Shown in pieces: positions 11,548-22,446 of a stretch of 64,000 nucleotides of DNA. This DNA is from Pyropia haitanensis (lineage: Eukaryota; Rhodophyta; Bangiophyceae; Bangiales; Bangiaceae). The stretch spans positions 2,197,874 through 2,261,873 of the forward strand of contig SDUX01000002.1 in NCBI GenBank assembly GCA_008729055.1, in the 5' to 3' direction. Made by a program: the position numbers and the translations under genes. Position 1 is the stretch's first letter. Every line of letters starts with the position of its first letter. The notes under the pieces are model-generated. The model worked only from the letters and a program-made list of their open reading frames with translations. It was not told the DNA's origin and made no database searches.

Positions 11548-12476
11548 TCCGACCCGCCCGCCGCCTCGACCGCCTCCCACTCCATGTCCGCCGGCAGGCC
11601 GCCGCTGGCGCGCGAGCGGCGGCCCGCGGCGGGGGGCGCCACCCGCGGCACGCGGGCGGACAAGGCGCGGCGGGCGGGGGCGCCCTTGGCGCCCCGGCCC
11701 CGCCGGCCACCGCCGACGACGCGCACCTTCTCGCTGCCGCCGCCGCCGTCGCTCAAGCTGCCGCCGCCGCCGCCGCCGCCGCCGCGACCACCTCCCGCCC
11801 TCCCCTTGGTCACTAGCGCCTTCTCGCCGTCGCTCGCGTCGGCGGCCAGGCCGGCGAGGAACTCTCGCAGCCGCGCCAGCACCACCCCCCGGTGCGTCGT
11901 GCCGAGGAGGTCGTTGTGCCCCCCCCCACCACCCACAGCGGCGGCACGCCCCGCCGCGCGCGGCGCACAAGCATCCGCGCGTGCGCGGCGGGGACGGTCT
12001 CGTCGGCGGTGCCGTGCACGACAAGCACCGCCGCCTCCACCGCGCGGATGCCCTTGACGCTGTCAAACGCGTCAAAGGGGAGGCTCAGCCGCAGCGGCAG
12101 GGCGACGCGCAGCGCGCTCGCGACGGGGGAGAGGAGGATGAGGCCGCCGACGGGGAAGCGCGACGCGAGGTGCACCATCACCCCGCAGCCGAGGGAGCGG
12201 CCGACGAGCACCACCTGCGCGGGCGCCACCGTCGCGGTCAGGTGGTGGTACGCCGCGACGGCGTCGGCGTAGCAGGCCAGCTCGGAGGGGACGCCCACGG
12301 GGGGGAGCTCCGACGCGTCGGGGGGGGGGAGGCCTGTCGCCGCCGCGGCGGCGCCGCCCTCGGCTCGATCCCACCGCACGCCGCCACCAGCAGTGCCGGG
12401 AGAGGAGCCGCGCCGCGGCGGCATCCCCGGCAGCGGCGCCGACCGAGGCGGGCCCGCCTTTCCCAACGTGCCGCTC

Positions 12477-12513
<37 letters not shown>

Positions 12514-13810
12514 TGCCACCACCGCTGCCGCCGGTGGCGCCAAACCCCCCCCCCCACCGCCGCCCTCCGCCCCTCCTTCGGCGCGGCGGGACTGGCGCCA
12601 CCAGGGGCGGCCGCCGCCGCCGCGCTGGTGCAGCCCCCCCGTCGGCGGGAGCCGCCGCTCGGGCGACGACAGGGACCGCCGCGACGGGCGCGGCGGGTCC
12701 ACCCCCGCGCCGCCGCCACCCACCGTGCCCGCCGCAGACGCGGTGCTCGACGCGTTGCGCGGCGGGGGGGGGCCGACCGCCGCGACCGCCGCGGCGGCGG
12801 CGGCGGCCACCGCGTCGCCGCCGTCGACCGTGCCGCCGCCGCCGCCGCTGCCGCCGCTGCCGCCGCCGCCAAAGCCGCTGCCGCTGCCGCCTTCCTCGTC
12901 CGACACGGTGACCACCTGGATGCACGGCGCGAGCATGGACCGCTTCAGCACCGCCCGTGTCGGGTGGGTGCGACCCCGCCCGCCGCCGCCCCCGCCGCCG
13001 CCGCCCCCGCCGCCGCCGCCGCCGCCACCGCCACCTCTGGTGCCACCGCCACCGCCGCCGCCACCGCCACCGTCGCTGCCGCCGTTGCCGCCGCCACCGC
13101 CACCACCGCCACCGCTCTTGATGCCACCCCCTCCACCCCCGCCGCCGCCGCCGCCACCGCCGCCACCGCCGCCGCCGCCCCCCCGCCGCCGCCGCCACCG
13201 CCACCGCCGACGCGTCGTCCACCGCCGCCGCCACCGGTGGCGCCCGACGGCAAGTTGGACGGCACCCGCGCAACGGGAAACTGGCGCGTAAACGGTGGCG
13301 CGCGGGCCTTTGTCGGCGCCGGCGGTGGGGTGGGCGAGTGGGAGATGGGGGACGAGTAGGTGGCGAGCGGCGCCGACATGGGCCCGTCCGCGGCGCCACC
13401 ATAGCCGCCGCCGCCGCCGCCGCCGCCGCCGCCCTCATCGTCGCTGTCGGCCATGGCGTCCCACTGCCCCCCCCCGCCCACCGGGTGGGACAGCCCGTAG
13501 CCCGTGTAGTCAAACGCGAGGCACGAGCAGCCCGTCTCCTCCGCGAGCACCACCGCCGTCCGGACGGCAACGCCCAGGTCCTCCCCGTTGCTGTGCGCGT
13601 ACAGCAGCGTCACCGCCGCGCCCGGCACGCGGATCCACACCGCCGGGATGCGGTCGCCGCGGGCGGTGACGAGCCACGTCAGCGGGTGCCGCAGCAGCCG
13701 CGCGGGGGCGGTGGGCGTTTCGGGCAGCAGGACGGTGATGTGGTTGTCAATGGCCGAGTAGAGGGGCAGGGGGGGGGGCGGAAGAGGAGGGACGAGGGCA
13801 GGTTGCCCAT
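10936..13810 (-). CDS. ABHD17: ABHD17/BEM46-type alpha/beta hydrolase, frame-broken in the assembly
   Basis: ABHD17/BEM46 proteins are membrane-associated serine hydrolases; ABHD17 removes palmitate from proteins. The ATG at 13810 gives MGNLPSSLLFRPP, with Gly2 and Ser6 as in an N-myristoylation site. Next come VTLLYAHSNGEDLG, the oxyanion-side motif of the family, and CLAFDYTGYG. A long Gly/Ala-rich insertion follows (about 13430-12330), then the nucleophile elbow LVGRSLGCG, the acid motif VVHGTADETVP and the catalytic His in GGHNDL. A low-complexity tail ends at 10936. These pieces are in order but in different frames. The breaks fall at G/C runs: near 13772, about 13178-13184, at 12545-12555, at 11919-11927 and near 11213-11224. 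All catalytic residues are present, so I read a functional gene with homopolymer errors rather than a pseudogene. The substrate is inferred from the family. Confidence 0.75.
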
Positions 13811-14554
13811 GGCGGGCGGGCAAAAGGGCGCGGTGGGGCAGCGCAGAGTGCGGAGGGGGGGGGGGGGGGGTGGGGGTGGGGGGGGGGGGGCAGGGGGGGG
13901 AACGGACTAGCGCGCCCGCACTCGCCCGGGGGGAAGGAGGACGTCAAGGCGGAACCGGGACATCCAAAGTGGGGGGGGGAGGGGGCGGGGGGGTGGGAAG
14001 GAAGGCGGTCGCGACACGGCCTGCGCCTGGCGCACCGCTTGCGCAGCGGCGGCGCGTGCAGCCGCCGCCCGCCGCGGCGCCGGCGCGTGGCCGCCCAGGC
14101 CGCGCGGCCGCCGCGGCCGCCGTGGCGCGTCCCGCCGCGTGCGGCCGCGCCGCCACCGCCGGCGCCACCGTCCGCGGCGGCGGCGGCGGCGGCCGCGGCG
14201 GGCGGCGTGGCGGCCGCTCCCCCCCCCCCCGCGCCCCGCCGGCCGTCCCCGTCGGTCGAGCGAGGCACGACGCGCGGCAAGGACGGGCGCACTGGGGGGG
14301 GGGGGGGGGGGGGGGTGGCGTGCGCGTACGGCAGTGACGGCGGCCGTCGCTGTGCGCGGGCGAGGGGGGGGGGGGGGGGGGGGGGGTAGGCGGTGGGAGG
14401 CGCGTGGGTGGAAGCGACGCGGCGCGGGGCAGGGGGAGGTGGTGGAGAGGGGGAGAGCAGCAGCCGCGGCGGCACGAGCCACGCCCCCCCCCACCCCCCC
14501 CCCCTCCCGCCCGCCGGTGCTGCCAGCGCGGCCGTCCTCCCCCCCCGCGGCGTG

Positions 14555-14598
14555 GCCATCCCTGCCGCGCGTCGCGGCCATCCCTGCCGCGCGTCGCG
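14555..14598. repeat. 22-bp tandem duplication
   Basis: Two identical adjacent 22-base copies beginning GCCATCCCTGCC (14555-14576 and 14577-14598), within the G/C block. Confidence 0.85.
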
Positions 14599-15060
14599 GC
14601 CGCCGCGGCCGGCGCGGCGCGGGTGGTGCGCCCACCGCGGGCGACCCCCCCCCCCCCCCCCCCCCCCCCCTGCCAGCCCCGCCCGTCGCCGCCCGCCCGC
14701 ACGCGCGCGGCCGCGCGGCGCGCGGAAGGGGGGGGGGGGTGGTGGTGGTGGTGGTGGTGGGTAAGCGGGCCGCCCGCCGACGGCCGGCGCGGGTGGGGGG
14801 GGGGGGCGGGGGCGGGGGGGGGGGGGGAGGGCGGGTGCGCGCCGCCGCGTCTGACGGCCGCGCCGCGAGCGTCGCGGCGGTGACCCCGAGGGGGGGACGG
14901 AGGTCGCGGCTGCTGCCCCAGCCGCCGTGACCGCCGCGTGTCGCCAATGGCACCCCAGCCCGAGTGGCGGGCGGGGCGGGGGGGGGGGGGGGGGAGGGGG
15001 GGGAGCAAACGCTCGTGCTGGTGCTTGTCCACTGCGTGGGGGGGGGTGGCCGCCTACGAG

Positions 15061-15220
15061 GCCGCGCCGAGCGGCCGGCCGAGCGGGTGGCCATCCGCGC
15101 GGCGGGCGGCCGACCGGGTGGCCATCCGCGCGGCGGGCGGGCGGGCGGGCGACACGGCCGCGCCGAGCGGGCGGGCGAGCGGGTGGCCACCCGCGCGGCG
15201 GGCGGGCGGGCGGGCGGGCG
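15061..15220. repeat. Imperfect tandem repeats, three copies of a 25-bp motif
   Basis: A motif beginning GGGTGGCCATCCGCGCGGCG recurs at about 15085, 15116 and 15181, the last with one change. The copies are separated by GGGC-type tetranucleotide repeats. Confidence 0.75.
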
Positions 15221-16918
15221 ACCGGCGGCGAGTGGCCGCCGCCCACGGGAGTAGTAACCACCGGTGGGGCGCGTCGGCCGCCGCCGGCCGGGGGCGGCGG
15301 CCACACCGCCGCGCGCCCCGCCGCGGCCACCGCCGACCGGCGCGCCCGCGGCGGTCGCCGCCGCCGCCGCCGCCGCCGCCCGCCGCCGGCCGGCCCGCCC
15401 TGCGCGCCGCCGCGCGTCGCGCGGCGCGGCGGCCGCCCCGCGCGGCGGCGGCGTGGCGGGGGGGACCGCGCCCCGGCCGGCGCGCCGCCGCCGCCGCCGG
15501 CCGGCCGGCCGGCCGCCGCCGCCGCCGCACCGCCCGCCGCGGGCGGCCGTGGCGGCCGCCGCCGCCGCCACGGTGGGCGCCGCCGCCGGCGGCGACCGCA
15601 CCGTGCGCCGCCGCCGCGCCGACCCGCGGGGGTGGCGGCGGCGGTGGCGGTGGCGGCGGTGGCGGCGGCGGTGGGGGTGGGGGTGGGGGTGGTGGGGGGG
15701 GTGGTGGTGGGGGGGGGGGGGTGGGCGTGGGGGTGGGCGTGCCGGCGGCGGTGGACGGTGCCTGCGGCGCGGGCGCGCGCTCTGTCGCGGCCGCGGCGGT
15801 CGCCTGTGGGCGCTCGAGCAGCAGACACCAGCGTCGGTCGGGCGGCGCCGACGGGCGGGCAGAGCGGACCGGAGGGGGGGGCGCCGGCCGCGTCTGGCGA
15901 GCCAGTCGGCGGCCGCCCAGCCGGCGTGGCGGCAGCGCAGGGGGGGGCGACGCGCCGTGGCGGGGCGCACAGACGCTGCTGGGGAGAGGGGGGGGGGGGG
16001 TGCGATTGGACGCCGCCGAGGGCGGGGGGTGGCCGACCGACCAGCCGCCGAGCCAACGCGGCTGCGGGACCGCTGCGGCGCGGCTGCGGCGGCGACGGCG
16101 GCCGCGTCGACGCGGTGGCGCGTGACCCGAGACGGCGCGAGACCGCCCCCCCCCCCCCCTGCGAGCGTCTCGGTGCGCACCCCCGCGCACCGTCATCTGG
16201 CCAAAACCGGGGGGCGTGCGGGCGCGGTGCGCCGCGGCGGGGAGGTCCGCCCGCGCGACGCGCAGGGTGGCGCCCCCCCCCCCCCCCCCCCCCCCCTGCC
16301 GCCCGCCAGCACGGGGCGGGGATCAACTGGCAGTGGCAGTGGGCGCTCTCTGGCCGGGGAGGGGTGTGGGGGGGGGGGCGGGAACCTCGGCGACGGTGGT
16401 TGGTGGCGCGCTTCCGTCGCGGTGGCCCCACGGGGTGTGTGGGGTGGGGTGGGGGCTGCCGACGGACCCCTCGGCGGGGGGCGGGGCGGCGCGCCCGCCG
16501 CCAGTCGGGCGGCCGCCGCGGCGCGTCGCACGGGCCGGCTGGGGGGCGCGCGCGTGCCCGTCTGGGCGGCCAACGTGCGCACGCCCGGCGTGGCTGGCGT
16601 GGCGCCCCCCACCCCCGGACACGCGCGTCGAGAGCGGAGCGGCGGCCCACCCGACCGCCCGTGGGGTGCCCGCCGCGGCGGTGGCGGCCGCTCGGAGCGC
16701 CACGCCGCCCAGCCGAGCGGCGCGGCGCGCGACTCGCGGCGAATAGGGGCGGTGCGGGGGGGGGGGGGGGGGGGGGGGGGAGGGGTGGGCGGCGCACCGG
16801 CGGCGGCCGCCGCAAAAACGCAGCGCACCAGAGCGGAGGGGGCGAGCCGGCGGACGGTGCGGACGACCGCAAGGCGGCGGCCGCGGTTGGCGGCGGGGCG
16901 CACGCGCGCGCACCCCCG

Positions 16919-17010
16919 CCACCGCCGCCGTGGCGGCGTGCGGCGTGACGCGCCCGCCCGCCCACCGCCGCCGTGGCGGCGTGCGGCGTGACGCGCCCGC
17001 CCGCCCACCG
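16919..17010. repeat. 43-bp tandem repeat
   Basis: Two identical 43-base copies (16919-16961 and 16962-17004) are followed by the start of a third. Each copy contains CCGCCGTGGCGG, an imperfect palindrome, next to GTGCGGCGTGACGCG. Confidence 0.85.
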
Positions 17011-17538
17011 CCGCCGCCGCGTCGGTCCACGCGCGCGCGCGGTGCCGCTGCGTCGAGTCGGGGGGGTGTGGCGGTAGGTGGGGGGGGGTCTGCTGCCGTC
17101 GCGCTTGGCGCCGCGGCAACCGCGTCGCGCGCTTGCCGCTGCGGCCGTCTCTCTTGCCATGGCAGGCAGGACAGGGGGGGGGGGGGCACCGCCACGAGCG
17201 AGTGGCGAACGCGCCCCCCGCTGGAGCGCCCAACCGCGTCGGTGGGTTCACCATGGGAGGGGTCGTGAACACGTGCATGGCAGTGCCTGCCGTGCGGTGC
17301 GGCGTCGCCGTGCTCACGCCAGCGACGCGCTGGTGGTACCCGCGACCATAACGGGGAGATACCGCGCGCACGCCCCGCCCCAGTGCCCCCTCCTTGACCC
17401 GCTGGACGTCACGGCCGCGCCCTTCTCCGCCCCTCACCCCCGGCCCGGGCCCTCTTACGTGCGGATGTTCCCCCCCTCCCCCCCGCCCCCCAGCACCACC
17501 CCCCCCCCCCCCCCCCCATCCCTGCGCCGCAAACAGCT

Positions 17539-18213
17539 TCACCGTGGGTACGGATCCACCGGGTAGACGTGGTGCACGCCGGGCGTGCGGGCGGCGCGGA
17601 GCGCGTCCAAGCCGGTCGGCCCAACGCCATTCCCATCCAGGTTGACAAACCAAAACGGCCCGCCCGCGGCGGCGTTGGCGGCCATGCCCGCCGCCCACGC
17701 GGCGGCGCCCGCGTCGGCCATGCCGCCGCCCTTGCGGGTCATGCCCATCAGGTACACCGCGCGGAGGCCCCGGTTGGTGGCCACCGCCGACCCCAGCGCG
17801 GCGCCGCCGGCGGCGCCGATCGCGTTGCGCGCGAGCGACAAGACCCGGAGCGTGCCGTTGGTCGTGCCGAGCGCGTCGGCCAGCGCCACGGCGCCGGCGT
17901 CGCCAATTGCATTGTCCCACGCGACAAGGTCGACGAGGGAGGTGTTGACGGCGAGGCCCGCCGCGAGCGCCACGGCGCCAGCGTCGCCAATGCCGTTGGA
18001 GTCCATGTTGAGCGACGTCACCGCACAGGCCGGGTGGGCGAGCAGCGCGCCGACCGCGGCGGCGCCATCGTCGCCGAGGCGGCGGGAGGCGAGGTAGAGG
18101 ACGGACGACGTTGGGTCAAGGGTGGACGCGTCGAACGGGTCATCAAAGCCGGCGGTGATGGGCGTGTGGGTGGGGGTGCGCGTAGGGGGGGGGGGGGGGG
18201 CACGTGCCGCCAT
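17539..18213 (-). CDS. Leucine-rich-repeat protein, ribonuclease-inhibitor type
   Basis: A 224-residue protein with four to five LRRs of the 28-29-residue ribonuclease-inhibitor class seen in NLR proteins. Examples are VTSLNMDSNGIGDAGAVAL, LVDLVAWDNAIGDAGAVAL and LRVLSLARNAIGAAGGAAL, plus a divergent FWFVNLDGNGVGPTGLDAL. Such domains are protein-binding horseshoes. There is no NACHT, kinase or membrane segment in view. The ATG at 18213 follows a G run; the Pro-rich leader of about 20 residues after it is unremarkable, and an upstream exon cannot be excluded. The partner and role are unknown. Confidence 0.7.
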   Translation of the reverse strand: MAARAPPPPPTRTPTHTPITAGFDDPFDASTLDPTSSVLYLASRRLGDDGAAAVGALLAHPACAVTSLNMDSNGIGDAGAVALAAGLAVNTSLVDLVAWDNAIGDAGAVALADALGTTNGTLRVLSLARNAIGAAGGAALGSAVATNRGLRAVYLMGMTRKGGGMADAGAAAWAAGMAANAAAGGPFWFVNLDGNGVGPTGLDALRAARTPGVHHVYPVDPYPR

Positions 18214-19347
18214 GGACGACGAGCACGGGGCCCACGACAGACGCGGGGGGAGGGGGAGGCGGGGGGGTGGCCGCGCAGACGCCCCCGAATCGTGGCTGGC
18301 AGGCGAGCTGCCACGAAGGTAGGCGGCAGGAAGGCGGTGCGGGTGGTGTCCGCCGCCATGGTTGTCAGGATCAGGGCAGCCACGGGGACGTCAGGGACTA
18401 CCGCAAAGACGATCGGCAAGGCCAGACGCTTGGGGGAGGGATGAGAAGGCCGACAAGACGGGGGCGCAAAGCGGTGCATCTGCAGCTGGGGAGCGGTGCA
18501 TCTGCAGATGCAGCTGCGGCTGGGGAGCGGAGCGGAGGTGAGCGGCTGCAAGGCCGCCAAGAAGGCATGTGTATCTCCGAGCGCACGCAGCGTACTTACA
18601 GTAGCCTCTCTGCAGCAGGTGACCAGGCGACAGGCTGCACCCTCATGCGTGATGTCCTTTGGCGGGAGCGGGATCAGGGGCGGCGACGCTGTACCTGTAC
18701 TCGTCTTCTTGTCATCGTGTCGTCCGCTCCGCTCGACGAGGCCGGCTACGTGGTCCCTGGGAACGTCAAGGGCGACAGCCGATGGGTGGCACCGAGGATG
18801 TTTGGGTGGGTGCATGGGCGCCGCGGGTGGTGGAGGATGACGGGACTGGAGGTGGCGGTTAGGCAGGGCGGCTGGGGGAGGAGGCAAGCACGAACGGGCG
18901 GGCGGCAGTTGCACACAAAGAAGAGACGAGCATTGGATGGCGAGGTGGTGTCGACCATGGCCAGGTAAGTTCGAGGCGGTTGATACGGGGGATAGAAGAC
19001 GCCCTCCGCTTCCGCTGCCGGTGGCGACCGCGACGTTCTGCATCCCCGCCTCGCATGCCGTCAGCGCCCAGCGCGGGGCAGGCCGGTCGCGTAACCGCAC
19101 GCGCCGCAACTGCCCACGACAAAAGCCAAAGCAGCCGTTGTGCGGAAGGGGCGTTGGGGTGGGTCGCGGCCGTGCACCCATCCCGGCGGGCGCCCACACC
19201 CGACTGCTAGCCGCACTGTCCACGCCACAGAGGCCTGGAACTCATCCCGCACCGCCACATCCCCCGTCGACTGGGATGCCAAACCACTCGGAGCGGTCCG
19301 CGATGGCCGCGGAGGATGAGGCGACGCTCCCGCGTCGGGCAACGCGG
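18214..19347. other. Intergenic, tandem minus-strand genes
   Basis: This separates the LRR gene from PPIL4, both on the minus strand. It has more balanced base composition than neighbouring DNA. It includes a short duplicated motif (GCGGTGCATCTGCAG at 18471 and 18493; CTGGGGAGCGG at 18485 and 18520). No supported coding region. Confidence 0.55.
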
Positions 19348-20519
19348 TCACCGCGGCCTCCCGCCACCACGGCCGCCCCAGCCGCCACGACCGCCCCCCT
19401 CCCGGCCGCGCCCTCGCGCTCGCCCCCTGCCCCGCCCCCGTCCAGCCCACAGCCGCGCCACCGACTGGGAAAAGTCCACCTTGACCCGCCGGTCGTCAAT
19501 GAGCACGCCATCCATCTTTCGGTAGGCCGCCTCGGCAGCGGCCACGGTCTGGAACTCAACAAACGCATAGCACAGCGACGCGCCCGTCTCGCTGTCGCGG
19601 ATGACCGATGCGGTGCACGGGCCAAAGCGGGAAAAGATGAGCGCGAGGTCCTCCCCGCGGGTGACGGGGTTGAGCTTGCAGACAAAGAGGACGTCCTCGG
19701 GGGGGGCCGCCTCCGCCGACGGCATGTCGCCTACCAGCTCCAGCACCACCGCCCGCGAGTGCGCCTCGCGCGCAGCTGCCGCCGCCGCGCCACCATCGCC
19801 ACCGTCGGCGCCGGCCATCAGCGCCGCCTCATCCACGTCCGAGTCGAGGTCGCTGTCCAAGTCGCCCCGCGGGGGCGGCGACGGCGACCGCGACGGCGGG
19901 TCGGGGGCTCCCGGCGGCAGACCCGGTAGCGGCGTGTGTAGCACGATGGTGTGGTGGATGCTGACCCGCCGCAGCGGCCGCCCAGTCCCAGTGTCGACGA
20001 CCGTATCGTTGAGGGCGGCAAGAACGGCGGCGCCCTCAGCGACGTAGCCAAACACGGGGTTGACGCCGTCGAGGTAGGGCAGCGGCGTGGCCGACAGCTG
20101 GATGTAAAACTGAGAGCCGTTGGTGTGGGCGCCGCCCGCGGGGGCCATCGCTACCACCCCGCGGCGGTCGTGCGTCAGGGCGGGGTGAAACTCGTCGGCA
20201 AAGAAGCGCGGGGGGGGGGGGGGCGCATCGCCGCCGTCCTTACCCAACCCCGAGCCTGTCGCTGCCGCCCCCGCCGCCCCTGTCGCCCCTGCCCCCCCGC
20301 CCCAGGCGAACACAAGCCATAAACGGACGAGCCGCCCGTGCCCGTACGCGTCGGGTCCCCCGTCTGGGCGATGAAGTCGCGCTCCACCCGGTGAAAGATG
20401 CAGTTGTTGTAATACTTGAGCTGGCACAGGGCGAGGAAGTTGGCGGCCGTCACGGGCGCGCGGACCGTGTCCACGTCAATGACCAGGTCACCGAGGGAGG
20501 TTTCGATGAGGACGCTCAT
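19348..20519 (-). CDS. PPIL4: PPIL4/CYP59-type cyclophilin with RRM
   Basis: A nuclear cyclophilin-like peptidyl-prolyl isomerase fused to an RNA-recognition motif; in plants the CYP59 form binds RNA and the RNA polymerase II C-terminal domain. The ATG at 20519 starts [16 protein letters not shown], then [18 protein letters not shown]. After a Gly/Ala insertion come [18 protein letters not shown] and [12 protein letters not shown], completing the cyclophilin domain. The RRM has RNP2 DVLFVCKLN and RNP1 LCYAFVEF. The tail is Arg/Gly-rich ([13 protein letters not shown]), where plant CYP59 has a zinc knuckle plus RS/RD region; I see no CCHC knuckle. The N-terminal 65 codons are in a different frame from the rest. 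The change falls between the C7 run at 20292-20298 and the G14 run at 20210-20223, and could be an indel or a short intron. Confidence 0.85.
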
Positions 20520-22446
20520 GGCGACAAACGGGCAGAGGAAAAGAGAGGCCAAGCGAAACGAAAGAGATGTCAACAGCAGGGGAAGTGGCGAACACAAGGG
20601 AAAGGGGACGGCGGCAGAGGGGGGGGAGGAGAACCGATAAGGGTGACGGACGGGGGGCGCCAGAGCCCTCACATTGGCAACATGCGATCGTGGGCGGCTC
20701 GGCAACGACGAGGAGAGTGCGCGCGTGTACAGGACTCGAACAGTGGTCGCGGCGGGGCGAAGAGCGTGCTGTGGGTGGCAAGGACCAAGACACCCAACCA
20801 GCACCTTGTATGGGGGGCTACTTGAGTGCTCCGACTTGTATCGTGTCCACGACTATGCCACCCTCGCCGCCCACCTCCATGCGACAGCAACACGAGCCAT
20901 CGCCTATCACCAGCTTCCCCAGGGCAGGAGCCCCACGGCTCGGCTGAGACGGAAATGGGGGCGAACACTGCCGACACGGCGGCTGCCGGCTACGGGGCAG
21001 GCGCTGCGGGCGGGCGGAGCAGCACGTTCGGGGGCGCCTCTTGGTTCCCTGGCCACCCCGCCCGACTGGAAGATGCGCAGGTGTCTAGTACACGAGCGTT
21101 GCAGCAGGAGCGGGAGACTGCAGCTCCCCCAGGACCTCGACCAGCGGCGGCGGCGGCGGCGGCGGCGACCGCTCCCACGCGGCCGCTCACCGCGGGGCTT
21201 CGTGTGCCGGAGCGGGCGGGGGGTGCAGGAGGCGCACACAGGCGGTGGGGGTCAGAAGCGCGAGTGGGGCGGCGCCTCCCCCGCGACCGTGTCCCCACTC
21301 GAGGCAATGACATTAGCGAGCAAAGGGGCCCCAGCCTCCAAGCCTCCCCCCATGCCGGCCACGGCGTCCCCCCAACACCCTTCATTCTGAATGGGGACAG
21401 GAACGGCACGGCGGCCGCTCGCACCGGCGCCGCCCCCTTCACCTCCCACCCCCCCCCCCCCCGCCCTCGCCTTGTCGTTATTTGCCCGCAGTCGCGATCA
21501 CGTTGGGACCTAAACCGTCACGCACAAGAGGTTCCTGCAGCCGCCTCGAGAAGCTCAGACCCCAAGGTATATGGCCGCGTTGGGAGCCTCTCTGAGTGCG
21601 ATAGCATCGCCGGCCTAGAAAAACCGCGCTACGGGCGCTCGCCCGAGGACGGTCCGCACCAACGACATCTCGTTGAGGCTGCCACCCGGGTCGCAGCGCT
21701 CCGGATGGTTGAGCGCCTTCCCCGCGTCGATCGGGTGGCAGCCGGCCGTGGCAATGGCCAATGCCACAACGGCGCTGGCGCCGGGCACCCAGAACGCCGC
21801 CGCCGTCATGGTCCGTGCGTCTACTTCGGGCACCAACACCGGCCTGGTGCCGACGTCCGTGGCGGCAGCCGGGCGGCGTCACCAAATCGTGCTCCTGCGC
21901 CTACTGCTTCATTCCTACCCGCTCGGAAGCCTCGATGCGCCGCGGCCGGGTGTACAGGCGGGTTGATGGGGGTGGCAACCACCGCCACCGCCTGGGCAGA
22001 TGCGGGGAGATGCCCACCACGGTGGTCACAGCAACAAGAGACAAGCAGACGTGGGGGCCAGGCCGTTGCGCCGCGTCGTGCGGCGGCTGCCCACTTACCG
22101 GGCTCGGTCGGTGGGGGCACCATCCCTGGCCGCGGTGCCAGCGGCAGCGGTGGCGGGCCAGGAGGAGAGTGGAGGAGGAAGGAAGAGAGGAGGGGATGGG
22201 GGAGAGAACATGGGGGGCAGGCGGAAGGGAAGGGGGTCGCGCCGAACCGGCGCAGGTGACCAAGGCGGTGCGTGACGAAGCCACGCCCGCCACACCCCCC
22301 ACCACCAGTAGTCGTGCAGGCGATAGGCCCAGTTCCGCCACGGGGGCCGCGGCGCCTCCCCCATCACCCCGCAACCCGCTGTCAGGGCACAGACTCCCTA
22401 CCACCAACGTAGGCTCAGGGCCACTCGACTACGAACCGCTTCCGCC
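20520..22446. other. Intergenic; one weak candidate exon
   Basis: This lies upstream of PPIL4 and downstream of the F-box gene. On the minus strand, about 21615-21870 reads as ordinary-looking protein (DVGTRPVLVPEVDARTM, FWVPGASAVVALAIATAG, PERCDPGGSLNEMSLV). It has a stop just upstream, no ATG in a good place and no known motif. It could be an exon of an undetected gene. Nothing else is supported. Confidence 0.35.

Larger units (their letters stand above)
13811..17538. other. 3.7-kb gene-free G/C low-complexity block
   Basis: This is almost pure G+C sequence with many G runs (13857-13890, 14293-14313, 14370-14387, 16757-16781) and C runs (14646-14670, 16276-16296). Short tandem repeats of GGGC, GGT and CCGCCG type are interspersed. 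Both strands stay open for hundreds of codons, but the conceptual products are Arg/Pro/Ala/Gly strings that change character with every repeat and carry no motif. The short 17230-17400 segment has more ordinary composition. I see no supported gene. Confidence 0.65.

Noticed and set aside
10936..13810. Pseudogene status for the ABHD17-type hydrolase (and likewise for COG2 and the transporter)
   Set aside because: All catalytic or family motifs survive and every break is at a G/C run. Random decay would also hit ordinary sequence.
13747..17160. A minus-strand open frame of over 1100 codons, and an overlapping plus-strand one at 14927-16948
   Set aside because: At this G+C content stop codons are rare. 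The products are shifting Arg/Pro/Ala/Gly strings dictated by repeats, with no motif and with equal openness in several frames.
20826..22259. A long plus-strand frame between PPIL4 and the F-box gene
   Set aside because: It has no motif, its composition is unlike neighbouring proteins, and it probably reflects few stop codons.
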